Origin: Atherix ibis
Taxonomy: Eukaryota; Arthropoda; Insecta; Diptera; Athericidae
Direction: 5' to 3'
Assembly: GCA_958298945.1 (NCBI GenBank)
Contig: CATQJD010000135.1
Location: forward strand, 1 to 64,000
Length of the DNA: 64,000 nucleotides
In this document: positions 41,439 to 54,780 of the stretch, piece by piece
How the letters are laid out: every line of letters begins with the position of its first letter
How positions within the stretch are numbered: the stretch's first letter is position 1
Translations under genes and position numbers: made by a program
The notes under the pieces: generated by a model
What the model saw: only the letters and a program-made list of their open reading frames with translations
Database searches by the model: none
What the model was told of the DNA's origin: nothing

Positions 41439-44400
41439 AAATTTCTTATAAAAAATTTCTTATATGGAAAATTTCTTATAGAAAATTTCTTATATGGAAA
41501 ATTTCTTATAGAAAATTTCTTATATGGAAAAATTCTTATAGAAAATTTCTTTTATGGAAAATTTCTTATAGAAAATTTCTTATATGGAAAATTTATTATA
41601 GAAAATTTCTTATATGGAAAATTTATTATAGAAAATTCCTTATATGGAAAATTTCTTATAGAAAATTTCTTATATGGAAAATTTCTTATATGGAAAACTT
41701 CTTATACAAAATTTTTTATATGGAAAATTTCTTATAGAAAATTTCTTTTATGGAAAATTTATTATAGAAAATTTCTTATATGGAAAATTTATTATAGAAA
41801 ATTCCTTATATGGAAAATTTCTTATAGAAAATTTCTTATATGGAAAATTTTTTATAGAAAATTTCTTATATGGAAAACTTCTTATACAAAATTATTTATA
41901 TGGAAAATTTCTTATAGAAAATTTCTTTTATGGAAAATTTCTTATAGAAAATTTCTTATATGGAAAATTTCTTATAGAAAATTTCTTATATGGAAAATTT
42001 CTTATAGAAAATTTCTTACATGGAAAATTTCTTATACAAAATTTCTTATATAGGAAAATTTCTTATAGTAAATTTTTTATATGGAAAATTTCTTATAGAA
42101 AATTTTTTATATGGAAAATTTCTTATAGAAAATTTATTATATGAAAAATTTCTTATAGAAAATTTCTTATATGGAAAATTTCTTATAGAAAATTTCTATA
42201 TGGAAAATTTCTTATAGAAAATTTCTTATCTGGAAAATTTCTTATAGAAAATTTTTATCTGGAAAATTTCTTATAGAAAATTTCTTATCTGGAAAATTTC
42301 TTATAGAAAATTTCTTATCTGGAAAATTTCTTATAGAAAATTTCTTATATGGAAAATTTCTTATATAAAATTTCTTATATGGACAATTTATTATAGAAAA
42401 TTTCTAATATGGAAAATTTCTTATAGAAATTTTCTTATATGGAAAATTTCTTATAGAAAATTTCTTATATGGAAAATTTCTTATAGAAAATTTCTTATAT
42501 GGAAAATTTATTATAGAAAATTTCTTATATGGAAAATTTATTATAGAAAATTCCTTATATGGAAAATTTATTATAGAAAATTCCTTATATGGAAAATTTC
42601 TTATAGAAAATTTCTTATATGGAAAATTTCTTATAGAAAATTTCTTATATGGAAAACTTCTTATACAAAATTTTTTATATGGAAAATTTCTTATAGAAAA
42701 TTTCTTATATGGAAAATTTCGTATAGAAAATTTCTTATATGGAAAATTTCTTATAGAAAATTTCTTATATGGAAAATTTCTTATACAAAATTTCTTATAT
42801 AGGAAAATTTCTTATAGAAAATTTCTTATCTGGAAAATTTCTTATAGAAAATTTTTTATCTGGCAAATTTCTTATAGAAAATTTCTTATCTGGAAAATTT
42901 CCTATAGAAAATTTCTTATCTGGAAAATTTCTTATAGAAAATTTCTTATATGGAAAATTTCTTATAGAAAATTTCTTATATGGAAAATTTCTTATAGAAA
43001 ATTTCTTATATGGAAAATTTCTTATAGAAAATTTCTTATATGGAAAATTTCTTATAGAAAATTTCTTATATGGAAAATTTCTTATAGAAAATTTCTTATA
43101 TGGAAAATTTCTTATAGAAAATTTCTTATATGGAAAATTTCTTATAGAAAATTTCTTATATGGAAAATTATAGAAAATTTCTTATATGGAAAATTTCTTA
43201 TAGAAAATTTCTTATATGGAAAATTTCTTATAGAAAATTTCTTATATGGAAAATTTCTTATAGAAAATTTCTTATATGGAAAATTTCTTATAGAAAATTC
43301 TTATATGGAAAATTTCCTATAGAAAATTTCTTATATGGTAAATTTCTTATAGCAAATTTATTATTTGGAAAATTTCTTAAATGGATAAATTCATACAAAA
43401 AATAACTTATGTGGAAAATTTTAATATGGAGAATTTCTTATTGAATATTCCTAATATGGAAAATTTATTATAGAATATTTCTTATATGGAAAATGTTTAT
43501 GTGGAGAATTTCTTATAGAAAATTTTTTATATGGAAAATTTCTTATAGAAAATTTATTATATGGAAAATTTCTTATAGAAAATTTCTTATATGGAAAATT
43601 TCTTATAGAAAATTTCTATATGGAAAATTTCTTATAGAAAATTTCTTATATGGAAAATTTCTTATATAAAATTTCTTATATGGACAATTTATTATAGAAA
43701 ATTACTTATATGGACAATTTATTATAGAAAATTTCTAATATGGAAAATTTCTTATAGAAATTTTATTATATGGAAAATTTCTTATAGAAAATTTCTTATA
43801 TGGAAAATTTCTTATAGAAAATTTCTTATATGGAAAATTTATTATAGAAAATTTCTTATATGGAAAATTTATTATAGAAAATTCCTTATATGGAAAATTT
43901 ATTATAGAAAATTCCTTATATGGAAAATTTCTTATAGAAAATTTCTTATATGGAAAATTTCTTATAGAAAATTTCTTATATGGAAAACTTCTTATACAAA
44001 ATTTTTTATATGGAAAATTTCTTATAGAAAATTTCTAATATGGAAAATTTCGTATAGAAAATTTCTTATATGGAAAATTTCTTATAGAAAATTTCTTATA
44101 TGGAAAATTTCTTATACAAAATTTCTTATATAGGAAAATTTCTTATAGAAAATTTTTTATATGGAAAATTTTTTATAGAAAATTTTTTATATGGAAAATT
44201 TCTTATAGAAAATTTATTATATGGAAAATTTCTTATAGAAAATTTCTTATATGGAAAATTTCTTATAGAAAATTTCTATATGGAAAATTTCTTATAGAAA
44301 ATTTCTTATCTGGAAAATTTCTTATAGAAAATTTTTTATCTGGAAAATTTCTTATAGAAAATTTCTTATCTGGAAAATTTCTTATAGAAAATTTGTTATC

Positions 44401-45800
44401 TGGAAAATTTCTTATAGAAAATTTCTTATATGGAAAATTTCTTATAGAAAATTTCTTATATGGAAAATTTCTTATAGAAAATTTCTTATCTGGAAAATTT
44501 CTTATAGAAAATTTTTTATCTGGCAAATTTCTTATAGAAAATTTCTTATCTGGAAAATTTCCTATAGAAAATTTCTTATCTGGAAAATTTCTTATAGAAA
44601 ATTTCTTATCTGGAAAATTTCTTATAGAAAATTTCTTATATGGAAAATTTCTTATAGAAAATTTCTTATATGGAAAATTTCTTATAGAAAATTTCTTATA
44701 TGGAAAATTTCTTATAGAAAATTTCTTATATGGAAAATTTCTTATAGAAAATTTCTTATATGGAAAATTTCTTATAGAAAATTTCTTATATGGAAAATTT
44801 CTTATAGAAAATTTCTTATATGGAAAATTTCTTATCGAAAATTTCTTATATGGAAAATTTCTTATAGAAAATTTCTTATATGGAAAATTTCTTATAGAAA
44901 ATTTCTTATATGGAAAATTTCTTATAGAAAATTCTTATATGGAAAATTTCCTATAGAAAATTTCTTATATGGAAAATTTCGTATAGAAAATTTCTTATAT
45001 GGAAAATTTCTTATAGAAAATTTCTTATATGGAAAATTTCTTATACAAAATTTCTTATATAGGAAAATTTCTTATAGAAAATTTTTTATATGGAAAATTT
45101 TTTATAGAAAATTTTTTATATGGAAAATTTCTTATAGAAAATTTATTATATGGAAAATTTCTTATAGAAAATTTCTTATATGGAAAATTTCTTATAGAAA
45201 ATTTCTATATGGAAAATTTCTTATAGAAAATTATTTATCTGGAAAATTTCTTATAGAAAATTTTTTATCTGGAAAATTTCTTATAGAAAATTTCTTATCT
45301 GGAAAATTTCTTATAGAAAATTTGTTATCTGGAAAATTTCTTATAGAAAATTTCTTATATGGAAAATTTCTTATAGAAAATTTCTTATATGGAAAATTTC
45401 TTATAGAAAATTTCTTATCTGGAAAATTTCTTATAGAAAATTTTTTATCTGGCAAATTTCTTATAGAAAATTTCTTATATGGAAAATTTCTTATAGAAAA
45501 TTTCTTATATGGAAAATTTCTTATAGAAAATTTCTTATATGGAAAATTTCTTATAGAAAATTTCTTATATGGAAAATTTCTTATAGAAAATTTCTTATAT
45601 GGAAAATTTCTTATAGAAAATTTCTTATATGGAAAATTTCTTATAGAAAATTTCTTATATGGAAAATTTCTTATAGAAAATTTCTTATATGGAAAATTTC
45701 TTATAGAAAATTCTTATATGGAAAATTTCCTATAGAAAATTTCTTATATGGTAAATTTCTTATAGCAAATTTATTATTTGGAAAATTTCTTAAATGGATA
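41439..45800. repeat. Dimer-rich, hub-poor region
   Basis: Between the hub near 40583 and the one near 43380 there are 2.8 kb without a hub, the longest gap in the window; the next gap runs to 45795. The region consists of consensus dimers with blocks of ATCTGG variants (42225-42330, 42828-42920, 44300-44630, 45230-45460). Single-base phase losses occur near 42197, 42258, 43164 and 43296. No gene is visible. Confidence 0.85.
44040..45479. repeat. Tandem duplication, period 929 bp
   Basis: 44040-44550 matches 44969-45479 at offset 929, including TTTCGTATAG, TACAAAATTTCTTATATAGG, the shortened TTTCTATATGG and GGCAAATTTC. One clear difference is TTATTTATCTGG near 45230. Confidence 0.8.
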
Positions 45801-45978
45801 AATTCATACAAAAAATAACTTATATGGAAAATTTTAATATGGAGAATTTCTTATTGAATATTCCTAATATGGAAAATTTATTATAGAATATTTCTTATAT
45901 GGAAAATGTTTATGTGTAGAATGTCTCATAGAATTTTTCTTGTATGGAAAATTTCTTATACAAAATTTCTTATATTGA

Positions 45979-48003
45979 AAATTTCTTATAGAAAATTTCT
46001 TATATGGAAAATTTCTTATATTATTTGGAAAATTTATTATAGAAAATTTCTTATATGGAAAATTTCTTATACAAAATTTCGTATATGGCAATTTATTATA
46101 GAAAATTTCTTATATGGAAAATTTCTTATAAAAAATTTCTAATATGGAAAATTTCTTATAGAAAATTTCTAATATGGAAAATTTCTTACCGAAAATTTCC
46201 TATATGGAACAATTCTTATAGAAAATTTCTTATATGGAAAATTTCTTATAGAAAATTTCTTATATGGAAAATTTCTTTAGAAAATTTCTTATATGGAATA
46301 TTCCTTATAGAAAATTTCTTATATGGAAAATTTCTTATAGAAAATTTCTCATATGGAAAATTTCTTATAGAAAATTTCTTATATGGAAAATTTCTTATAG
46401 AAAATTTCTTATATGGAAAATTTCCTATAGAAAATTTCTTATATGGTAAATTTCTTATAGAAAATTTCTTATATGGAAAATATCTTGAACGGATAAATTC
46501 ATACAAAAAATAACTTATATGGCAAATTTTAATATGGAGAATTTCTTATTGAATATTCCTAATATGGAAAATTGATTATAGAATATTTCTTATATGGAAA
46601 ATGTTTATGTGTAGAATTTCTCATAGAATTTTTCTTGTATGGAAAATTTCTTATAGAAAATTTTTGATATGCAAAATTTCTTATAGAAAATTTTTTATAT
46701 GGAAAATTTCTTATAGAACATTTTTTATATGGAAAATTTCTAATAGAACATTTTTTATATGGAAAATTTCTAATAGAACATTTTTTATATGGAAAATTTC
46801 TTATAGAACATTTTTTATATGGAAAATTTCTTATAGAACATATTTTATATGGAAAATTTCTTCTTGAAATTATGTGGAAAATTTCTTATATGGAGAATTT
46901 CTTATAGAAATGCCCTTATACGGAAAATTTTTTATAAAAAATTTCTTATATGGAAAATTTCTTATAGAAAATTTGCTTATATGGAAAATTTCTTATAGAA
47001 AATTTCTTATATGGAAAATTTCTTATATTATTTGGAAAATTTATTATAGAAAATTTCTTATATGGAAAATTTCTTATACAAAATTTCGTATATGGCAATT
47101 TATTATAGAAAATTTCTTATATGGAAAATTTCTTATAAAAAATTTCTAATATGGAAAATTTCTTATAGAAAATTTCTAATATGGAAAATTTCTTACCGAA
47201 AATTTCCTATATGGAACAATTCTTATAGAAAATTTCTTATATGGAAAATTTCTTATAGAAAATTTCTTATATGGAAAATTTCTTTAGAAAATTTCTTATA
47301 TGGAATATTCCTTATAGAAAATTTCTTATATGGAAAATTTCTTATAGAAAATTTCTCATATGGAAAATTTCTTATAGAAAATTTCTTATATGGAAAATTT
47401 CTTATAGAAAATTTCTTATATGGAAAATTTCCTATAGAAAATTTCTTATATGGTAAATTTCTTATAGAAAATTTCTTATATGGAAAATATCTTGAACGGA
47501 TAAATTCATACAAAAAATAACTTATATGGCAAATTTTAATATGGAGAATTTCTTATTGAATATTCCTAATATGGAAAATTGATTATAGAATATTTCTTAT
47601 ATGGAAAATGTTTATGTGTAGAATTTCTCATAGAATTTTTCTTGTATGGAAAATTTCTTATAGAAAATTTTTGATATGCAAAATTTCTTATAGAAAATTT
47701 TTTATATGGAAAATTTCTTATAGAACATTTTTTATATGGAAAATTTCTAATAGAACATTTTTTATATGGAAAATTTCTAATAGAACATTTTTTATATGGA
47801 AAATTTCTTATAGAACATTTTTTATATGGAAAATTTCTTATAGAACATATTTTATATGGAAAATTTCTTCTTGAAATTATGTGGAAAATTTCTTATATGG
47901 AGAATTTCTTATAGAAATGCCCTTATACGGAAAATTTTTTATAAAAAATTTCTTATATGGAAAATTTCTTATAGAAAATTTGCTTATATGGAAAATTTCT
48001 TAT
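45979..48003. repeat. Near-identical tandem duplication, period 1007 bp
   Basis: Copy 1 (about 45979-46996) and copy 2 (about 46986-48003) agree through the TATTATTTGG element (46021 and 47028), TTTCTTACCG, the AACGGATAAATTC hub, the GTGTAG hub and the GCCC cassette (46912 and 47919). Satellite ORFs inside translate identically in the two copies. They diverge after TTTGCTTATATGG. Confidence 0.88.
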
Positions 48004-51000
48004 AGAAAATTTCTTATATGGAAAATTTATTATAGAAAATTTCTTATATGGAAAATTTCTTATAGAAAATTTCTTATATGGAAAATTTCTTATAGAAAAT
48101 TTCTTATATGGAAAATTTCTTATCGAAAATTTCTTATATGGAAAATTTCTTATAGAAAATTTCTAATATGGAAAATTTTTTATCGAAAATTTCCTATATG
48201 GAACAATTCTTATAGAAAATTTCTTATATGGAAAATTTCTTTAGAAAATTTCTTATATGGAAAATTTCTTTAGAAAATTTCTTATATGGAATATTCCTTA
48301 TAGAAAATTTCTTATATGGAAAATTTCTTATAGAAAATTTCTCATATGGAAAATTTCTTATAGAAAATTTCTTATATGGAAAATTTCTTATAGAAAATTT
48401 CTTATATGGAAAATTTTCTATAGAAAATTTCTTATATGGTAAATTTCTTATAGAAAATTTCTTATATGGAAAATTTCTTGAACGGATAAATTCATACAAA
48501 AAATAACTTATATGGTAAATTTTAATATGGAGAATTTCTTATTGAATATTCCTAATTTGGAAAATTTCTTATAGAAAATTTTTGATATGGACAATTTCTT
48601 ATAGAAAATTTCTTATATGGAAAATTTCTTATATTATATGGAAAATTTATTATAGAAAATTTCTTATATGGAAAATTTCTTATACAAAATTTCTTATGTG
48701 GCAATTTGGATGAATTCATACAGAAAATAACTTATATGGTAAATTTTAATATGGAGAATTTCTTATTGAATATTCCTAATATGGAAAATTTATTATAGAA
48801 TATTTCTTATATGGAAAATGTTTATGTGGAGAATTTCTCATAGAATTTTTCTTATATGGAAAATTTCTTATAGAAAATTTTTGATATGGACAATTTCTTA
48901 TAGAACATTTTTTATATGAAAAATTTCTTATATTATATGGAAAATTTATTATAGAAAATTTCTTATATGGAAAATTTCTTATACAAAATTTCTTATGTGG
49001 CAATTTGGATGAATTCATACAGAAAATAACTTATATGGTAAATTTTAATATGGAAAATTTCTTATTGAATATTCCTAATATGGAAAATTTATTATAGAAT
49101 ATTTCTTATATGGAAAATGTTTATGTGTAGAATGTCTCATAGAATTTTTCTTGTATGGAAAATTTCTTATACAAAATTTCTTATATTGAAAATTTCTTAT
49201 AGAAAATTTCTTATATGGAAAATTTCTTATACAAAATTTCGTATATGGCAATTTATTATAGAAAATTTCTTATAGAAAATTTCTAATATGGAAAATTTCT
49301 TACCGAAAATTTCCTATATGGAACAATTCTTATAGAAAATTTCTTATATGGAAAATTTCTTATAGAAAATTTCTTATATGGAAAATTTCTTTAAAAAATT
49401 TCTTATATGGAATATTCCTTATAGAAAATTTCTTATATGGAAAATTTCTTATAGAAAATTTCTCATGTGGAAAATTTCTTATAGAAAATTTCTTATATGG
49501 AAAATTTCTTATAGAAAATTTCTTATATGGAAAATTTCCTATAGAAAATTTCTTATATGGTAAATTTCTTATAGAAAATTTCTTATATGGAAAATTTCTT
49601 GAACGGATAAATTCATACAAAAAATAACTTATATGGTAAATTTGAATATGGAGAATTTCTTATTGAATATTCCTAATATGGAAAATTTATAATAGTATAT
49701 TTCTTATATGGAAAATGTTTATGTGGAGAATTTCTCATAGAATTTTTCTTATATGGAAAATTTCTTATAGAAAATTTTTGATATGGAAAATTTCTTATAG
49801 AAAATTTCTTATATGGAAAATTTCTTATAGAAAATTTCTTATATGGAAAATTTCTTACAGAAAATTTCTTATATGGAAAATTTCTTATAGAAAATTTCTT
49901 ATATGGAAAATTTCTTATAGAAAATTTCTTATATGGAAAATTTCTTATAGAAAATTTCTTATATGGAAAATTTCTTATAGAAAATTTCTTATATGGAAAA
50001 TTTCTTATAGAAAATTTCTTATAGCAAATTTATTATTTGGAAAATTTCTTGAATGGATAAATTCATACAAAAAATAACTTTTAATATGGAGAATTTCTTA
50101 TTGAATATTCCTAATATGGAAAATTTATTATAGAATATTTCTTATATGGAAAATGTTTATGTGTAGAATGTCTCATAGAATTTTTCTTGTATGGAAAATT
50201 TCTTATACAAAATTTCTTATATTGAAAATTTCTTATAGAAAATTTCTTATATGGAAAATTTCTTATACAAAATTTCGTATATGGCAATTTATTATAGAAA
50301 ATTTCTTATAGAAAATTTCTAATATGGAAAATTTCTTACCGAAAATTTCCTATATGGAACAATTCTTATAGAAAATTTCTTATATGGAAAATTTCTTATA
50401 GAAAATTTCTTATATGGAAAATTTCTTTAGAAAATTTCTTATATGGAATATTCCTTATAGAAAATTTCTTATATGGAAAATTTCTTTAGAAAATTTCTTA
50501 TATGGAATATTCCTTATAGAAAATTTCTTATATGGAAAATTTATTATAGAAAATTCCTTATATGGAAAATTTCTTATAGAAAATTTCTTATATGGAAAAT
50601 TTCTTATAGAAAATTTCTTATATGGAAAATTTCTTATAGAAAATTTCTTATATGGAAAATTTCTTATCGAAAATTTCTTATATGGAAAATTTCTTATAGA
50701 AAATTTCTAATATGGAAAATTTCTTTAGAAAATTTCTTATATGGAACAATTCTTATAGAAAATTTCTTATATGGAAAATTTCTTATAGAAAATTTCTTAT
50801 ATGGAAAATTTCTTTAGAAAATTTCTTATATGGAATATTCCTTATAGAAAATTTCTTATATGGAAAATTTCTTATATTATATGGAAAATTTATTATAGAA
50901 AATTTCTTATATGGAAAATTTCTTATACAAAATTTCTTATGTGGCAATTTGGATAAATTCATACAGAAAATAACTTATATGGTAAATTTTAATATGGAAA

Positions 51001-54000
51001 ATTTCTTATTGAATATTCCTAATATGGAAAATTTATTATAGAATATTTCTTATATGGAAAATGTTTATGTGGAGAATTTCTCATAGAATTTTTCTATATG
51101 GAAAATTTCTTATAGAAAATTTTTGATAAAGACAATTTCTTATAGAACATTTTTTATATGAAAAATTTCTTATATTATATGGAAAATTTATTATAGAAAA
51201 TTTCTTATATGGAAAGTTTCTTATACAAAATTTCTTATATGGTAATTTGGATAAATTCATACAGAAAATAACTTATATGGCAAATTTTAATATGGAGAAT
51301 TTCTTATTGAATATTCCTAATATGGAAAATTGATTATAGAATATTTCTTATATGGAAAATGTTTATGTGTAGAATTTCTCATAGAATTTTTCTTGTATGG
51401 AAAATTTCTTATAGAAAATTTTTGATATGCAAAATTTCTTATAGAAAATTTTTTATATGGAAAATTTCTTATAGAACATTTTTTATATGGAAAATTTCTA
51501 ATAGAACATTTTTTATATGGAAAATTTCTAATAGAATATTTTTTATATGGAAAATTTCTTATAGAACATTTTTTATATGGAAAATTTCTTATAGAACGTA
51601 TTTTATATGGAAAATTTCTTCTTGAAATTATGTGGAAAATTTCTTATATGGAGAATTTCTTATAGAAATGCCCTTATACGGAAAATTTTTTATAAAAAAT
51701 TTCTTATATGGAAAATTTCTTATAGAAAATTTGCTTATATGGAAAATTTCTTATAGAAAATATCTTATATGGAAAATTTATTAAAGAAAATTCCTTATAT
51801 GGAAAATTTCTTATAGAAAATTTCTTATATGGAAAATTTCTTATAGAAAATTTCTTATATGGAAAATTTCTTATACAAAATTTCGTATATGGCAATTTAT
51901 TATAGAAAATTTCTTATAGAAAATTTCTTATATGGAACAATTCTTATAGAAAATTTCTTATATGGAAAATTTCTTATAGAAAATTTCTTATATGGAAAAT
52001 TTCTTTAGAAAATTTCTTATATGGAATATTCCTTATAGAAAATTTCTTATATGGAAAATTTCTTATATTATATGGAAAATTTATTATAGAAAATTTCTTA
52101 TATGGAAAATTTCTTATACAAAATTTCTTATGTGGCAATTTGGATAAATTCATACAGAAAATAACTTATATGGTAAATTTTAATATGGAAAATTTCTTAT
52201 TGAATATTCCTAATATGGAAAATTTATTATAGAATATTTCTTATATGGAAAATGTTTATGTGGAGAATTTCTCATAGAATTTTTCTATATGGAAAATTTC
52301 TTATAGAAAATTTTTGATAAAGACAATTTCTTATAGAACATTTTTGATATGAAAAATTTCTTATATTATATGGAAAATTTATTATAGAAAATTTCTTATA
52401 TGGAAAGTTTCTTGTACAAAATTTCTTATATGGTAATTTGGATAAATTCATACAGAAAATAACTTATATGGCAAATTTTAATATGGAGAATTTCTTATTG
52501 AATATTCCTAATATGGAAAATTGATTATAGAATATTTCTTATATGGAAAATGTTTATGTGTAGAATTTCTCATAGAATTTTTCTTGTATGGAAAATTTCT
52601 TATAGAAAATTTTTGATATGCAAAATTTCTTATAGAAAATTTTTTATATGGAAAATTTCTTATAGAACATTTTTTATATGGAAAATTTCTAATAGAACAT
52701 TTTTTATATGGAAAATTTCTAATAGAACATTTTTTATATGGAAAATTTCTTATAGAACATTTTTTATATGGAAAATTTCTTATAGAACATTTTTTATATG
52801 GAAAATTTCTTATAGAACATATTTTATATGGAAAATTTCTTCTTGAAATTATGTGGAAAATTTCTTATATGGAGAATTTCTTATAGAAATGCCCTTATAC
52901 GGAAAATTTTTTATAAAAAATTTCTTATATGGAAAATTTCTTATAGAAAATTTGCTTATATGGAAAATTTCTTATAGAAAATTTCTTATATGGAAAATTT
53001 ATTATAGAAAATTCCTTATATGGAAAATTTCTTATAGAAAATTTCTTATATGGAAAATTTCTTATAGAAAATTTCTTATATGGAAAATTTCTTATCGAAA
53101 ATTTCTTATATGGAAAATTTCTTATAGAAAATTTCTAATATGGAAATTTTTTTATCGAAAATTTCCTATATGGAACAATTCTTATAGAAAATTTCTTATA
53201 TGGAAAATTTCTTATAGAAAATTTCTTATATGGAAAATTTCTTTAGAAAATTTCTTATATGGAAAATTTCTTTAGAAAATTTCTTATATGGAATATTCCT
53301 TATAGAAAATTTCTTATATGGAAAATTTCTTATAGAAAATTTCTCATATGGAAAATTTCTTATAGAAAATTTCTTATATGGAAAATTTCTTATAGAAAAT
53401 TTCTTATATGGAAAATTTTCTATAGAAAATTTCTTATATGGTAAATTTCTTATAGAAAATTTCTTATATGGAAAATTTCTTGAACGGATAAATTCATACA
53501 AAAAATAACTTATATGGTAAATTTTAATATGGAGAATTTCTTATTGAATATTCCTAATATGGAAAATTTCTTATAGAAAATTTTTGATATGGACAATTTC
53601 TTATAGAAAATTTCTTATATGGAAAATTTCTTATATTATATGGAAAATTTATTATAGAAAATTTCTTATATGGAAAATTTCTTATACAAAATTTCTTATG
53701 TGGCAATTTGGATGAATTCATACAGAAAATAACTTATATGGTAAATTTTAATATGGAGAATTTCTTATTGAATATTCCTAATATGGAAAATTTATTATAG
53801 AATATTTCTTATATGGAAAATGTTTATGTGGAGAATTTCTCATAGAATTTTTCTTATATGGAAAATTTCTTATAGAAAATTTTTGATATGGACAATTTCT
53901 TATAGAACATTTTTTATATGAAAAATTTCTTATATTATATGGAAAATTTATTATAGAAAATTTCTTATATGGAAAATTTCTTATACAAAATTTCTTATAT

Positions 54001-54780
54001 GGTAATTTGGATAAATTCATACAGAAAATAACTTATATGGCAAATTTTAATATGGAGAATTTCTTATTGAATATTCCTAATATGGAAAATTTATTATAGA
54101 ATATTTCTTATATGGAAAATGTTTATGTGTAGAATGTCTCATAGAATTTTTCTTGTATGGAAAATTTCTTATACAAAATTTCTTATATTGAAAATTTCTT
54201 ATAGAAAATTTCTTATATGGAAAATTTCTTATACAAAATTTCGTATATGGCAATTTATTATAGAAAATTTCTTATAGAAAATTTCTAATATGGAAAATTT
54301 CTTACCGAAAATTTCCTATATGGAACAATTCTTATAGAAAATTTCTTATATGGAAAATTTCTTATAGAAAATTTCTTATATGGAAAATTTCTTTAGAAAA
54401 TTTCTTATATGGAATATTCCTTATAGAAAATTTCTTATATGGAAAATTTCTTATAGAAAATTTCTCATGTGGAAAATTTCTTATAGAAAATTTCTTATAT
54501 GGAAAATTTCTTATAGAAAATTTCTTATATGGAAAATTTCCTATAGAAAATTTCTTATATGGTAAATTTCTTATAGAAAATTTCTTATATGGAAAATTTC
54601 TTAAACGGATAAATTCATACAAAAAATAACTTATATGGTAAATTTGAATATGGAGAATTTCTTATTGAATATTCCTAATATGGAAAATTTATAATAGTAT
54701 ATTTCTTATATGGAAAATGTTTATGTGGAGAATTTCTCATAGAATTTTTCTTATATGGAAAATTTCTTATAGAAAATTTT
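47600..54780. repeat. Large duplicated segment, offset 4942-5002 bp
   Basis: 47.6-49.78 kb matches 52.55-54.78 kb. The offset is 4942 at the GTGTAG hub, 4972 at the GCCC cassette and 5002 from about 48224 on, so copy 2 has gained two dimers in separate places. The hubs at 48483 and 53485 correspond. The match ends near 49780, where one copy reads GATATGGAAAATTTC and the other GATATGGACAATTTC. Confidence 0.8.
50750..52900. repeat. Tandem duplication, period ~1191 bp
   Basis: Hubs near 50950 and 52141, the rare variant GATAAAGACAATTTC near 51125 and 52316, and GTGTAG hubs at 51366 and 52557 are ~1191 bp apart. The GCCC cassettes (51670 and 52891) are 1221 apart because the second copy has one extra GAACATTTTTTATATGG dimer. 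Confidence 0.8.

Noticed and set aside
40695..42053. 452-codon plus-strand ORF and all other ORFs over 60 codons in the satellite
   Set aside because: Pure reading of the 30-bp dimer in stop-free frames. Both strands and two plus frames are open at once, and the translations are 10-residue repeats without domains.
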